A stretch of 63,031 nt of DNA from Paludibacteraceae bacterium (GCA_017443145.1 JAFSPA010000004.1:1-63031), one strand, 5' to 3'. Shown: positions 50,790 through 61,366, numbered from the stretch's first letter. Notes: a model not told the origin generated them from the letters alone. Translations and numbers: made by a program.

Positions 50790-51189
50790 CCTTCTTGCGT
50801 TTCATCAGACGGTAGCCACCGTACAACGCTGCCAATAGCAGCAGTACGAGTGGTTCACCTATTGGTGTAGGATCGTCCACTACGCCGAGCTCATTACCAC
50901 CTTCTTCAGGATCTTCATCCCATGGGCTGCTTTTACGCGGACCTTTGCGAGGTCCCGGGCTGGCATACGGATCGTCGGCTAATGGTACGAACGTGCTATT
51001 ATCATTACTGAATGAGGAACTATATACGGATGTAGAGCGGAACTGATAGCTTGGCGTCACCGCTGTATGATATACATTGGTGTACGCGGGTGCTGTCTGG
51101 TAAGTGGTATAACCATACGATGCAGTACATCCTAACAGCATGAACCATGCTGCTAAAACCCATTTAACTATGTTATCTCTCTGCGTCAT
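50779..51189 (-). CDS. Small envelope protein with C-terminal anchor (P-G-E ... RKK)
   Basis: This 136-aa protein has an N-terminal leader with a possible lipobox (WFMLLGC). A Ser/Thr/Tyr-rich low-complexity middle (residues about 25-90) and a Pro/Lys/Asp-rich stretch follow. The last 30 residues are DDPTPIGEPLVLLLLAALYG, then GYRLMKRKKVIC: a Pro-Gly motif, one membrane helix and a basic tail. This is the layout of C-terminal sorting signals such as PEP-CTERM and of small Bacteroidales proteins. The start codon overlaps the stop of the 3,354-aa gene by 1 nt (TAATG), so the two are coupled. Confidence 0.7.
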   Translation of the reverse strand: MTQRDNIVKWVLAAWFMLLGCTASYGYTTYQTAPAYTNVYHTAVTPSYQFRSTSVYSSSFSNDNSTFVPLADDPYASPGPRKGPRKSSPWDEDPEEGGNELGVVDDPTPIGEPLVLLLLAALYGGYRLMKRKKVIC

Positions 51190-54100
51190 TATCTCAGTTG
51201 TTGTCCAAATATCGTATATACATGTCCATTGCGCAGAATGAGCACGTGTCCGTTATACATTATCTTAACTGCCTGTTCGTTATATTCCGGTGTTGCGGAA
51301 TGGTAGCTTACGCCGGTAACAATCGGGTCATCGGGTATTTCGGGATCAGGTGTAGCCACACGGCGGATGTAATAGCGTCTCTCGTGACTGACTGCCGGGG
51401 TTTCGATAGTCAAGCATATACCATCCATAATCGGTCTCTCGATATCCGTCAGCGCATCGTAGAGGAAGAGCTTTCCGTCGATATTATTTACGCCCGTGAA
51501 CCACAGTGCTGTTATCGAGTCGTACGGAAGGTCACTCATGCAGAATGACAGCGGTACGAGTTCAATCTCCTCGCGCAAGTTGATACTTAGGCCGTATCCC
51601 TCCTCCACAGCATAGATATTAAACGGCGTGGTAGGATAGCTGGTCATGTTGAAGTTGTCGATATTGAGCGTTGTCAGTACGGCATCTTCGCCCTTTTGGA
51701 TAGCGTCGTTGTATCCTTGTCCGAGCAAGAGATAGGAAACGCATCGCGGTGATACGGAGTTCGTGGCGATAATAGTCATGATACCTTTCTCTCGTGCGGC
51801 TGCTATTCGTCTCGGAGCACCTGCCGGTGACTGGTCAACAGGTTCAGTAACGATACGGTTTGTATTAAGCGTTACGGTCAACGAATGGGCACTACTCTTA
51901 AGCTTAAGAATCATAGCATGCATCGGCGGCAGGTAACGTTCAGGACGGTCCAGCGTATTAGGTACGGATTTATCCGTAGCTGCTGATTTAGTTATTTGAT
52001 GGTGTGTTCCGCTTCCATCAAGGTATTCTATTTCATCATTCAGATACGTGCTGTTATCCGCTATGAATCCCCATATGTCAATAAATCCCATGGTCGGGTT
52101 ACCGAACACGAAGGATGGTGTAGAGATGTCAACGTTATCGGCATCTTTGCCATGCGTCAGAGTGAACGATTGTGACCCTGCTGTAGGCAGATAAGCCAAT
52201 TTACCGGCCTTACCGCTACCACCTGCTTGTTCGTCGCGCTTTGCACGCAATCCCGATTCGTAGAGGTTGTAATCCTTATCGCCGGACTGGGTGTAGTAGT
52301 AATAGATATCATCATGCTTCGGTAGTCTAACGGCAGAAGTTGCGCCGGACTTCGTGCGCGCATAGATAGCAAAGCCTTGTGTCGGTTGCAGCGGGAGAGT
52401 CATGCCATTGGTAACCTTCGACCAATCGGCTGCTGCGGACATGGTAGAGTCTTTCACTTGGTCGTTATTACCCTTGCGGATAGTCTCTTGGCTGTATAGC
52501 GACAGCCAGAAGGAGGCATTACCTGTCTTGTAACTACGCCCTGCGGCGTCGAACTCTCCCACTTCCCAAGACGAAGATTTGTCGGTGAGGTCGGCGTTGG
52601 CCATGAAGATATCACCGCTGAGCAAACCGGTAACAGGAGCAGCGCGCAGTGCCCATTTCTGTTGTGGCATACTCAGGTCTGCTATCACGCTGTCATAAAC
52701 CAAGCGCTGTTGTTGGTTCAGTGCTGCGCCGGACAGGAAGCGAATCGAATGGCAGGTGTTGTATTGGAAGCCTACCTGTTGGATAGAGTCCGCGGGTGGG
52801 ATATTAGTCGGATCCACTAAAACGGGATAGGGCTTACCATCCGTCATAGGCGGTATCACGACATAGCTGCTTGGTAACGGAGCATAACGAGCGTCCGAAT
52901 GGATAACACTGCCATCTTCAGCAATACCAATCCAGTTATCGGGGTTATTCCATCTGTTATCACTCGTCAGCGGATCCCAACGCAAGCGATTAGGTACGAC
53001 GCTAACCACGAATGGAATAGTACCTATCGGGCAATCTCCGGATTCGGACTCACCCACAGAGGTCATCATCTGTATACCAAAGGTATAGGTATATCCTTCA
53101 CGCATGCTGTAGTTCGTAGCTGTTGCAGGCGAGAGGTGGATGGTATCGTTTCCATTCTTGTAATATCCCGAGTTCTCGCCTTCCAGGTTCCACGTCTTAT
53201 CAGGTTCAAGCGCAATAATGTGCACGCCCTCACGATATTCCGGGTCGGTGGTCGATAATAGATCGACTTGTTTCAATGCCACTTTTGGGACATCTGTTCC
53301 GGGATTCATCATCAGTGAGTCGATAGGAATAGCCAAATCGGAGTTCGCCGACGTAACATCTGCTAATATCGTAATCGGGTACTGCGACTCTTCTGCCGTA
53401 CGATTCAAGCCGCCGATTACCAATGGAACACCGCTTCCTGAAGAGGCTGTCAGGGATATATGTACCGGAGTAGGACAGACATCAATATTCAAATCCTGCA
53501 TTACCTCAGAGCCTGTACCCGGAATAGGGAAGATGGTGTATTTAACCGTCTCACCCGCTACTGTAATGATAGTCAGCATCGGTTGGTAGAGCTTGAGCAA
53601 ACCACTATTCACCAGATGAGATAGAACGACATAAGGCTTATCGGATGTAGTCAGTTCTACGCCTCTATCTCGTTTCACTATATCCATTTCGTCGCTGCTT
53701 ACTTCTGCGAGCGAATGGGCTAAACGGTTGGCGTTAGGGTGAGCTCCGAACTCATTCTCTGCACGGAGGATATCCTTAATGACTTTCTCAACATCCGAGT
53801 ATGTATAGCCATAGGTTGCCTCGCTCGTAGCTTTGGTTGTATCGCCATAGAGCAGCCAGTCGTTATAGCACGAGCCGGTAACCTCAATAGGCGCTTGGTT
53901 ATCGAGCAGGACTGTTCCCTTCACGTTAAGCGATACGTCATAGGAGGCATTGGAGCACATGTCCGCCACTTCTTTGTCCGACTGCTCTTCGCCGTTAAGT
54001 GTCAGAATCATGCGGTTTCGTACTCTCAACGAGCGGGTCAATGCGCAGCGACTGGATAGCAGTTCTTTGTATTGACCGGCCATGTGTACCACGTACTCAT

Positions 54101-57100
54101 TTTGTGACGCCATCTTCGCCGAGTGGATGACATAGAGTACAGGACGGATGGAGTCATCGAGGTGCTCAAAGATATATCCTTGGCGGAATACCTCAACATC
54201 CGGTTTTGATGGATCCTTCACGTGTGCTTCATGTGCTTCCAGCGTCCGTTCGAACTTAGCAATCAGCTCTTGTAGGTTCGCGAAGATAGAATCCTTGGCT
54301 ACAGGCATATAGTGACGGTTTGGTAAGTCAACTCGACCGTAAATAGTATCCTTCGTCGAAGGAGGTACAGCCGGTATTATCACCTCATTATAATAGCCGT
54401 CTTCCAATTTGACGAACGTAGTGTCCTTTGTTTTCGTTATCTGTTCTACCGTATAGTACTCACTTCCCGCTGCATAGATATCTTCGGTGAAGCCCTGATA
54501 GTCCACACGGAGCACGACGTGGGTCAGTGAGTCGCTTTCGTTCTCGTTCTTACACGTCGTGTTTGCCTGATACACCATCAACGGAGGCTTGGTGGCGAAG
54601 ATACACATATCGTCGATGATAAAGTCATTACCGTCATCATTGGATGCCATATTATATACGCGTACGCGGAAGTGCGCATATTCCTTATTCTGCTCAATCG
54701 GGAAGAAAATCTGATACCACTTGTTGGATTGAGCCAGGTCACCGGTAAGGTACGAAGTGATATCTTCCCAATCGGCATTGACTTTGTCTTCTTTACCTTG
54801 TACGGAGAAGAGGAAGTTCGGGCACGATTTACCTGACTCGTTACCGGGGTTACCCACATAGGCGGAGAAGTACAGTCTCTGACCCTCGCACAAGTGTGAC
54901 TCGAGCGAGAGGGCTGCCACCTGACCTGCGGACGACATACCGTCGCAGAAGATCATATATCCGTTCTCTGCACCGCCGTGCTGTTCCATCTTATGCCAAT
55001 ACGTACCAAAGGACGGAATCCTGTTAATCAGGTTATATTCGCCCATGTTGGCTAAGTTCGTCAGTCCGCTATGGTTATGCGGACGGTTATCGGGCAGTGC
55101 GGCCGTTCTCGGATAGGCGAAGCCATATGAAGCGTCTTCCCATGGCAGCGGGTGCGGATATACTGTATATTCCGATCCCGGTTTGTTGTAGTCGAAGTTC
55201 AAGCGCTCCAGTACCTCAAAGTTATTGGCAATCTCGTCATTGGTCTTAATGGCTACACCATTGGTTTCCAACTTCGGACCATACAGGTCGGTATTATGGT
55301 AAATGACCATGTATCGGCAGATATTGAACCAATAATCACCTTCCTCCGGCTCATCCGGATCCGGACCGGTAATTGAAGACTTTCTACTCCGTGCGCGCAG
55401 GCAGTATATTACGGTGTCAGCGCCTGTTGGAGAAACGATACTACCTTTTTTCGGCACTTGGAGGAAGTCATTCGCTTCGGTAACCGTATGATTGCATGTG
55501 GTGTAGATTCCTGTCTTGTGGTTATAGGTAAACCATTGACACGGGGCATCCCAACCTCCGCACCAAATCATCGTATCTTGTCGCGTCACACCCTGTGCAT
55601 CAGGATCGTTACTCATGGACGACCAGTTATCATCGCGCATATAATAGCCCAAGAGCGATTCGGAGTGCTGACCGTTCTTCACATTGTCGTAGTTATAGCG
55701 TTGTTCGGTCTTGAGGAGCAGACGGTTTGTGACAGGTGCACGAACGACGTGGTCCTCCAAGTAATGCTCATTAGCCATTGGGTACGTAGCAGCCGTGTGC
55801 GACTTATAGTTCTCCATACGCGCTGCCATCTCCGTCCACGGGTGGAGTTCGTATATCTCACGCAGTGAGAGGGTCGGCTCGATTATACGTTTCATCGTAT
55901 CCAACACCGCCGTATCCACTTGGTTCACATTCTTCATGGAAAGTGGCAGATTGTCGTAATAGACACTAAGGTCCACCGCATATTTAACGGTATCTTTGTT
56001 TTGTGGCGGATAGACCATAGGTGCTTTGGATGGAGGATCTTTACGCGCGTTATAGTCGTACGACGAGACATGGAAGACGGTATAGCGTCCTTGTGTTACA
56101 ACGATGGAATCGGGTTCTCCCGTCAGTCCAGCTTTGGGATTCGGCACTTTTCCACCGATGATACGGAACGGGAAATTGTATTTACCGAAGTTGGCAGGAC
56201 GTGTTTCCCATTTCTCATCGGGGATATCGGTATCCTCTTCGCCCGGTTGGAGTGAGTACCAACGCCACCAACCATACATATTACGTTCCCGGACGGGCAA
56301 CTCGACACGTTGGTCGGTCGATTGCGCTGTGTTGGACGGGTTGTAATAATAGAGGATATTCCTGTTCTCGTGTACTTGTTGTACGCCATCTTTCAGATCC
56401 TCGCCGGATGCACCTTTGGAGTGCACGAGGTTTTGGTTACCTAACTGGAATCGGCTGGACTGCATCACTTGGAGGCGGAAATTGATATACCGCCACTTAC
56501 TATCTACTTGCATCGCATAGGCCAGATAGATATTAGCCGAGCGTGGAGAACGCATACCATCGCTCTTACAACGTACGGTGATAGAATGCGTGCCGACCGC
56601 TTTTATCTCGCACCAGTCCGGTGTGTTACCTTTCTCATCAATCAGACGTATCTCAGCCAGGGCAGGATTGGTAAAGTCCATCGAGCTTGTATGGTCATGA
56701 CTCTCTCCGGAATAGGCAACCGCTTGGTTCGCCACATTGAGGATGTTTGTACCTGTGCGGTGGTCTGTATGTAGGACAAAGGTGTGCTCGTCGTTTACGC
56801 CCGTAGAAAGTACTGGCGGGAAGACGTGGAAATACTCATCCCTATCCACGATACAAACGAGCGAGTCGTACGGTGCGGAGTGGTAGGTGTGACGGATGAG
56901 CGGAATCTTAAGATGCGCATCATCCACCGATTTATAACTTGCCCAGTCCCCTGCGAACCGATAAGTTGGAGCGCCGTCCTTTAGCAATATCTGCACATCA
57001 AGGGTATCAACGATATCCACGAACGGTCCTGTTCCGGCAGGATAGCGTATATTCATAGGACTATCACCAGATGGGGTAACGGTGGTGGTCAACGAACCAG

Positions 57101-60100
57101 TGTTTATAGTTTTGCTTAGTCCGCTGGTACCTGCTGCAAAGCGGCTATCGGAGATGATATTAATCGCATAATTGGTTTTCCAATCGTTACCGCCAGAGGT
57201 AAGGTTGGTGATATTACTCTCATCTTCTCGTCCGCAGTAGGTGAGGGTGTTACCCAGCAACATGGAGTAAATGCGGTATGCCTTGTATCGCGTTGTCACT
57301 GAGGAGCCGCTTGTACTGTTATAACCGAACGCCAATTGGTCAGTGCTTGGATAGGCACCGTTATTAAGGAGGTTATACTCCTGTTGGAGATATGCCCATG
57401 AGAAGACGGTAGCCTCACTTTCCGTGGCCGTCAATGTGAGCGTCAGAACTCCTTCGATTGTAGTGAGTCGCAACCATTTATCAGTACCATATTTGAGCTT
57501 CACCTGCTCCTCGAAGTTCGCGTTGTCGTTGATGTAGGTGTTTACGTATTCGTACGTCAGCGTAGTAGCACCATCGTCCGCCACATCGGGCTGAGAAGAA
57601 CCGTTAATAATGAAGTCTTGGTTGACACCATACTCGGTGCGTAAACTCAGTTGTTGCAGACTCTGATCCACGTAGGTATAGCGCCACGGAGTGATATACT
57701 TGGAATCACTGTTAGCTGCGTCTAATGAACCCTTTACTAATTGGGTCTTACCATCCTCTTTCTTATAGAGGGTAGAGCCTTTGAGTCCGTATTGCCGGAA
57801 GATGAGTCCTCCGGAGCCAGCCATGATGAAATAGCGTTGACCATTGGCTACAGCCGACCAAATGAGCTCTGCATTGGCGAGTGCTGATTGCATAAGGGGT
57901 ATACTTCCGGTAACGGGATAGGTCGTGCCGCTTACTGTCGCCGTAGAGGAGATTAAGAGTGTATCGTGGTCAACGCCCGAGCTGTTATCTGATTTGGTTA
58001 CAAGGGTAATGTGGTCATCCAGTGTTGCATCTGCCACCACATTGAAGTATGTGCCACCGCTTTGGAAGGAGCAGTCACTTTGTCTTAAGTGGAGCGAAGA
58101 AGTGACATCCTCGGTGGACAAGATCTCTTCTCCGAGCACATTTTCCTCTGTGTCGAGTAACTGACGGGCGCTCACTTTCGCGAGTGTGAAAGTCAGTCGT
58201 TTGCTATCTCCTGCGAGCGGGTTGAAGTTATATATAGGATATTCGGGTGTGAGGACCAAGTGGGAAGTGGTAGGACCGTGGTGAATGGTCTTGGTGCGGA
58301 CGATGATATCGCGGTAGCGCGAGCCGTCAGGACGAATATGCAAGCCCGGTGCGCCTTCTTTCCAACGGCCGTAGTATTCCTTTATCTTTACTGGACCAAG
58401 AGTTCTGAGAGTAATACGCAGTGTATCGACGATATCGATATAATTGCCATTATAAATCACATCCATCGGGCTACTGATTCCACTGGTGATACGACGACCG
58501 AAATAGTTCTTTTCCAGTCGGTCGCTCATGTGTGGTTTGTATTCTTCGTCCACGGTGCCCAAGGACTCAACCCGCGAGTCACGGATATATTCAAAGGTCT
58601 CATCCAAACGATAGTTAGGGTTGAGCTTCATCGTCATATAGTCGGTAATGATCTTATTGAGGTTCGGGTGGAAATAGATGGTATCGTCATCCAGTTTCGT
58701 CATCGCCATCAGCTGTTTACCGATAAGTTTAGACCATACGTCACTCTGTATGTGTTCGTCTTGGTGAATACCGAACACGATTTCATCGGTCCACTCGGTG
58801 GTGGTGTCGGGGATAACGACGTAGTGCTCATCCGCCACGCGGACACGGGAGATTTGGAATATGGTGGCGTTAGCCTCCGATGCCTCGCCGTCAAACTGGT
58901 CTTCTGTAGTGTCGTACGTAATCCACGGCTTATCGCTGTTCGAGCGCAAATCGCGGGTAATTTTGCCCGCCACACGGTGCAGGTAGTGGGTAGAGGATAG
59001 TTTGGCGTTTTGTACATCCGCTACAGTATAGTCCGGCCATCCGTTGCGCCCGCCGGTAGCAGATGATTTGAACAGACCTGCCCACGTGTTATTAGCGAGG
59101 AGCGTATTCGGATCCGTATAATACAAACCGAGGTATTCTTCGTCACCAGGAGCGAAGTTCTCGTAGAAGAGGAGGGAGTCCACCGCACCATACCGCATCT
59201 CACGGCGTGGATTGAGTACTACTTCTTCGGGTGCGCACTCGGCGCAAGGACTGGGGTGAGTAAGCACTTTCCATGTGTTGACATATCGGTCGTCCACATT
59301 TTCGGCATTCGCCATACCTTGGTAGGCGTCAGTCCAGTCGTTGATATAGCGTGCATGGGAGAAACGTGGAGTTGCTGTACCCGGGTGGGTGACGAAGTAG
59401 CGTTTACCGTCTGCTTTCTTAAAGGACAGTGCGACGTGGATGGTGCCGGTATAGGTAGCCTTGGCGTAGAGGGTGGTAGTGCCTAACGGGAGATCAATTG
59501 AGTCCCCCGGCTGATAGACATGACCCGAACCATCCGCATTCAGTGTCCAACCATCGAACGTAAATCCTTTGACAAGACGCGCTTCCCTAACGGCCACTTT
59601 AGTCTGACCGTACATCGGATACTGGTCAGCGATGGTGTCGCCTACGCAGCCATTGTTGTTGTAATGAATATGTCGGTCGGGGTTCGCGAGCACAAACTCG
59701 AGATGTCCGTTAGAATCGGTACTGTTGACATGAATACGCGCCCAACCGTTCTGGTTAATAATCGACGCTGCTCCTATAACGGGCACATCCGTACCGCGTA
59801 TCATCTTACTCCAGCCGGGGATATCCGCACCCGGGTCTTCCGCGCTGTATTCAGAACCGGTGAACATCGTGGCCTTAATGGTGAGCGCCGCATACTCTGC
59901 GGTGATGTGCCACATCTCCTCGCAAGTCCATACTGTTCTGTCCTCATTCGGACGCAATTGGATGTTACGGCCGGTATTGGTGCGCAGGAAATAACCGCCT
60001 GGAGTGAACTCCACGCCCAGGTTCTGCTTGTCAGTCTGGGTCGTATCCACAATCATCTGTCCGTAGGCACCTTTTGGTGCGGAAAGCCCCAAGTACTGGA

Positions 60101-61253
60101 TTTTCAAATTATCGATTTGTTTGAACTGGGAATCAAACGCGTCCGTACCACCCGTTGATGGTGAGTGGCAATACTTGTTTTTGTATCCCACATAGTAGTA
60201 GGTACTATCGGACTCGGGCACAAACATCCAATCGGATACATAGTACTTGGTACCAGGAAGGCTGTCCATGCAGACGAGGCGGTCAATGGTATAGGTCTTC
60301 TTCTTAGTGGTGTACGTAGCGGGCGTTTTGGAAAAGTCTTTATTGTATTGCTTATAATCCTGCTCGTCGTAGGCAAAGAAATACGAATCCGCGCACGTAG
60401 AAGTCAACGGATCATTCAGCACATACAAACGGAAGATTGTACGCGGGGTTGCATGGTGTTTATCTTTATTACCAAAAGCATACAATGCCTGACCCGGTCG
60501 AGCCGATGCTTCTTTGTTACTATATTGTATTGTGCTTAGCGTTTTATTGAAACCAATCACCGAAGCATTGACGTAAGATACAGGAGCGTTGCCACGAGGT
60601 ATGTCGAGCCAATACACTTCGCTATAAGGCAGACCTAAGAAACCATAACCCTTCTCACCATTGAATCGGCCTTGGGCATCTTGATCCGTTCTTCCCTCCA
60701 GAGCTGTTAATCTTCTACTCGGGTCAAACGTGGTAACGGTAGAGCGGTTCGTTGGCGCAACAAAGATGGCGTTACAGATATTGGCATTGTTTGCTTCTCT
60801 GGTCAAATCGCCTTGATATCTAAAGGAATTACCGGAAGATGTGAGCAAGGTATAGGAATCGCCTCCGGGGTTGGTACTCCACATCGTATAGGCGATACCA
60901 TCCAACGGGTAAGTTTTACCACTGTAAAGGAACGGCACGGGGTCGTCAATCGTCCATATGGAAGAAGTCGCCGGCTCTGTAGCATCTGCTGCTTGCGGAA
61001 TCAACTTAAGGAAGTTACCTTTATTACCATCCCAGTTCGTATAACCGAAATAACCACCCGTATAACCCGGGTAATGGCAAACGAAATACTCCTCTCCATT
61101 CACCATTGTGGACAGCAAGATCTGGTCACCCGGTTTAAGGTTGACCACCAAACCACCATCCGTCGGCGTAAAGTCGTAAACAGCAGCGGAAACATGTAAC
61201 GGAACGAGTACTAAACTAAAAAATAACGCAATAATAATATTGTACCTCTTCAT
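51189..61253 (-). CDS. Giant exported repeat protein, about 3,354 aa, sorting-like tail
   Basis: The start is placed at ATG 61251-61253, giving a signal peptide (MKRYNIIIALFFSLVLVPLH, then VSA). The protein is built from large beta-rich blocks. Blocks begin with related strands (EYFVCHYPG near 55, RYFVTHPGT near 610, RYFIMAGSG near 1150). A DIVDTL(R/D)I module occurs near 930 and 1400. An InlB-like segment (FTFDGWTLNADGSGHVYQPG) lies near 560. A jelly-roll-like region lies about 2100-2220 (SLESHLCEGQRLYFSAYVG). The end (KIMYNGHVLILRNGHVYTIF) matches the tail of the second GH53. It is probably a surface or released adhesin; ligand unknown. Confidence 0.85.
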   Translation of the reverse strand: MKRYNIIIALFFSLVLVPLHVSAAVYDFTPTDGGLVVNLKPGDQILLSTMVNGEEYFVCHYPGYTGGYFGYTNWDGNKGNFLKLIPQAADATEPATSSIWTIDDPVPFLYSGKTYPLDGIAYTMWSTNPGGDSYTLLTSSGNSFRYQGDLTREANNANICNAIFVAPTNRSTVTTFDPSRRLTALEGRTDQDAQGRFNGEKGYGFLGLPYSEVYWLDIPRGNAPVSYVNASVIGFNKTLSTIQYSNKEASARPGQALYAFGNKDKHHATPRTIFRLYVLNDPLTSTCADSYFFAYDEQDYKQYNKDFSKTPATYTTKKKTYTIDRLVCMDSLPGTKYYVSDWMFVPESDSTYYYVGYKNKYCHSPSTGGTDAFDSQFKQIDNLKIQYLGLSAPKGAYGQMIVDTTQTDKQNLGVEFTPGGYFLRTNTGRNIQLRPNEDRTVWTCEEMWHITAEYAALTIKATMFTGSEYSAEDPGADIPGWSKMIRGTDVPVIGAASIINQNGWARIHVNSTDSNGHLEFVLANPDRHIHYNNNGCVGDTIADQYPMYGQTKVAVREARLVKGFTFDGWTLNADGSGHVYQPGDSIDLPLGTTTLYAKATYTGTIHVALSFKKADGKRYFVTHPGTATPRFSHARYINDWTDAYQGMANAENVDDRYVNTWKVLTHPSPCAECAPEEVVLNPRREMRYGAVDSLLFYENFAPGDEEYLGLYYTDPNTLLANNTWAGLFKSSATGGRNGWPDYTVADVQNAKLSSTHYLHRVAGKITRDLRSNSDKPWITYDTTEDQFDGEASEANATIFQISRVRVADEHYVVIPDTTTEWTDEIVFGIHQDEHIQSDVWSKLIGKQLMAMTKLDDDTIYFHPNLNKIITDYMTMKLNPNYRLDETFEYIRDSRVESLGTVDEEYKPHMSDRLEKNYFGRRITSGISSPMDVIYNGNYIDIVDTLRITLRTLGPVKIKEYYGRWKEGAPGLHIRPDGSRYRDIIVRTKTIHHGPTTSHLVLTPEYPIYNFNPLAGDSKRLTFTLAKVSARQLLDTEENVLGEEILSTEDVTSSLHLRQSDCSFQSGGTYFNVVADATLDDHITLVTKSDNSSGVDHDTLLISSTATVSGTTYPVTGSIPLMQSALANAELIWSAVANGQRYFIMAGSGGLIFRQYGLKGSTLYKKEDGKTQLVKGSLDAANSDSKYITPWRYTYVDQSLQQLSLRTEYGVNQDFIINGSSQPDVADDGATTLTYEYVNTYINDNANFEEQVKLKYGTDKWLRLTTIEGVLTLTLTATESEATVFSWAYLQQEYNLLNNGAYPSTDQLAFGYNSTSGSSVTTRYKAYRIYSMLLGNTLTYCGREDESNITNLTSGGNDWKTNYAINIISDSRFAAGTSGLSKTINTGSLTTTVTPSGDSPMNIRYPAGTGPFVDIVDTLDVQILLKDGAPTYRFAGDWASYKSVDDAHLKIPLIRHTYHSAPYDSLVCIVDRDEYFHVFPPVLSTGVNDEHTFVLHTDHRTGTNILNVANQAVAYSGESHDHTSSMDFTNPALAEIRLIDEKGNTPDWCEIKAVGTHSITVRCKSDGMRSPRSANIYLAYAMQVDSKWRYINFRLQVMQSSRFQLGNQNLVHSKGASGEDLKDGVQQVHENRNILYYYNPSNTAQSTDQRVELPVRERNMYGWWRWYSLQPGEEDTDIPDEKWETRPANFGKYNFPFRIIGGKVPNPKAGLTGEPDSIVVTQGRYTVFHVSSYDYNARKDPPSKAPMVYPPQNKDTVKYAVDLSVYYDNLPLSMKNVNQVDTAVLDTMKRIIEPTLSLREIYELHPWTEMAARMENYKSHTAATYPMANEHYLEDHVVRAPVTNRLLLKTEQRYNYDNVKNGQHSESLLGYYMRDDNWSSMSNDPDAQGVTRQDTMIWCGGWDAPCQWFTYNHKTGIYTTCNHTVTEANDFLQVPKKGSIVSPTGADTVIYCLRARSRKSSITGPDPDEPEEGDYWFNICRYMVIYHNTDLYGPKLETNGVAIKTNDEIANNFEVLERLNFDYNKPGSEYTVYPHPLPWEDASYGFAYPRTAALPDNRPHNHSGLTNLANMGEYNLINRIPSFGTYWHKMEQHGGAENGYMIFCDGMSSAGQVAALSLESHLCEGQRLYFSAYVGNPGNESGKSCPNFLFSVQGKEDKVNADWEDITSYLTGDLAQSNKWYQIFFPIEQNKEYAHFRVRVYNMASNDDGNDFIIDDMCIFATKPPLMVYQANTTCKNENESDSLTHVVLRVDYQGFTEDIYAAGSEYYTVEQITKTKDTTFVKLEDGYYNEVIIPAVPPSTKDTIYGRVDLPNRHYMPVAKDSIFANLQELIAKFERTLEAHEAHVKDPSKPDVEVFRQGYIFEHLDDSIRPVLYVIHSAKMASQNEYVVHMAGQYKELLSSRCALTRSLRVRNRMILTLNGEEQSDKEVADMCSNASYDVSLNVKGTVLLDNQAPIEVTGSCYNDWLLYGDTTKATSEATYGYTYSDVEKVIKDILRAENEFGAHPNANRLAHSLAEVSSDEMDIVKRDRGVELTTSDKPYVVLSHLVNSGLLKLYQPMLTIITVAGETVKYTIFPIPGTGSEVMQDLNIDVCPTPVHISLTASSGSGVPLVIGGLNRTAEESQYPITILADVTSANSDLAIPIDSLMMNPGTDVPKVALKQVDLLSTTDPEYREGVHIIALEPDKTWNLEGENSGYYKNGNDTIHLSPATATNYSMREGYTYTFGIQMMTSVGESESGDCPIGTIPFVVSVVPNRLRWDPLTSDNRWNNPDNWIGIAEDGSVIHSDARYAPLPSSYVVIPPMTDGKPYPVLVDPTNIPPADSIQQVGFQYNTCHSIRFLSGAALNQQQRLVYDSVIADLSMPQQKWALRAAPVTGLLSGDIFMANADLTDKSSSWEVGEFDAAGRSYKTGNASFWLSLYSQETIRKGNNDQVKDSTMSAAADWSKVTNGMTLPLQPTQGFAIYARTKSGATSAVRLPKHDDIYYYYTQSGDKDYNLYESGLRAKRDEQAGGSGKAGKLAYLPTAGSQSFTLTHGKDADNVDISTPSFVFGNPTMGFIDIWGFIADNSTYLNDEIEYLDGSGTHHQITKSAATDKSVPNTLDRPERYLPPMHAMILKLKSSAHSLTVTLNTNRIVTEPVDQSPAGAPRRIAAAREKGIMTIIATNSVSPRCVSYLLLGQGYNDAIQKGEDAVLTTLNIDNFNMTSYPTTPFNIYAVEEGYGLSINLREEIELVPLSFCMSDLPYDSITALWFTGVNNIDGKLFLYDALTDIERPIMDGICLTIETPAVSHERRYYIRRVATPDPEIPDDPIVTGVSYHSATPEYNEQAVKIMYNGHVLILRNGHVYTIFGQQLR

Positions 61254-61284
61254 GACTAAATAGTATTTTCTCAAAAAAATCGCG

Positions 61285-61292
61285 CAAAGGTA
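61285..61292 (-). promoter_or_regulatory. -7 box of the giant gene promoter
   Basis: TACCTTTG on the minus strand (61292-61285) followed by CGCG. No TTTG lies at the usual 19-20-nt spacing; the inverted repeat at 61300-61328 occupies that place. The promoter may therefore depend on an activator. Confidence 0.6.
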
Positions 61293-61299
61293 TATAAAA

Positions 61300-61328
61300 G
61301 TACGCACACGTACAATACGTATGCGCAC
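61300..61328. promoter_or_regulatory. Operator-like inverted repeat upstream of the giant gene
   Basis: GTACGCACACGTA (61300-61312) and TACGTATGCGCAC (61316-61328) are inverted with 11 of 13 matches around CAA. It sits just upstream of the -7 box and next to the gene for an AraC-type regulator. It is a good candidate site for that or another dimeric regulator. Confidence 0.6.
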
Positions 61329-61366
61329 AAATTGATGCAATGTTACAAAATTGCCTAAAAATTTAA

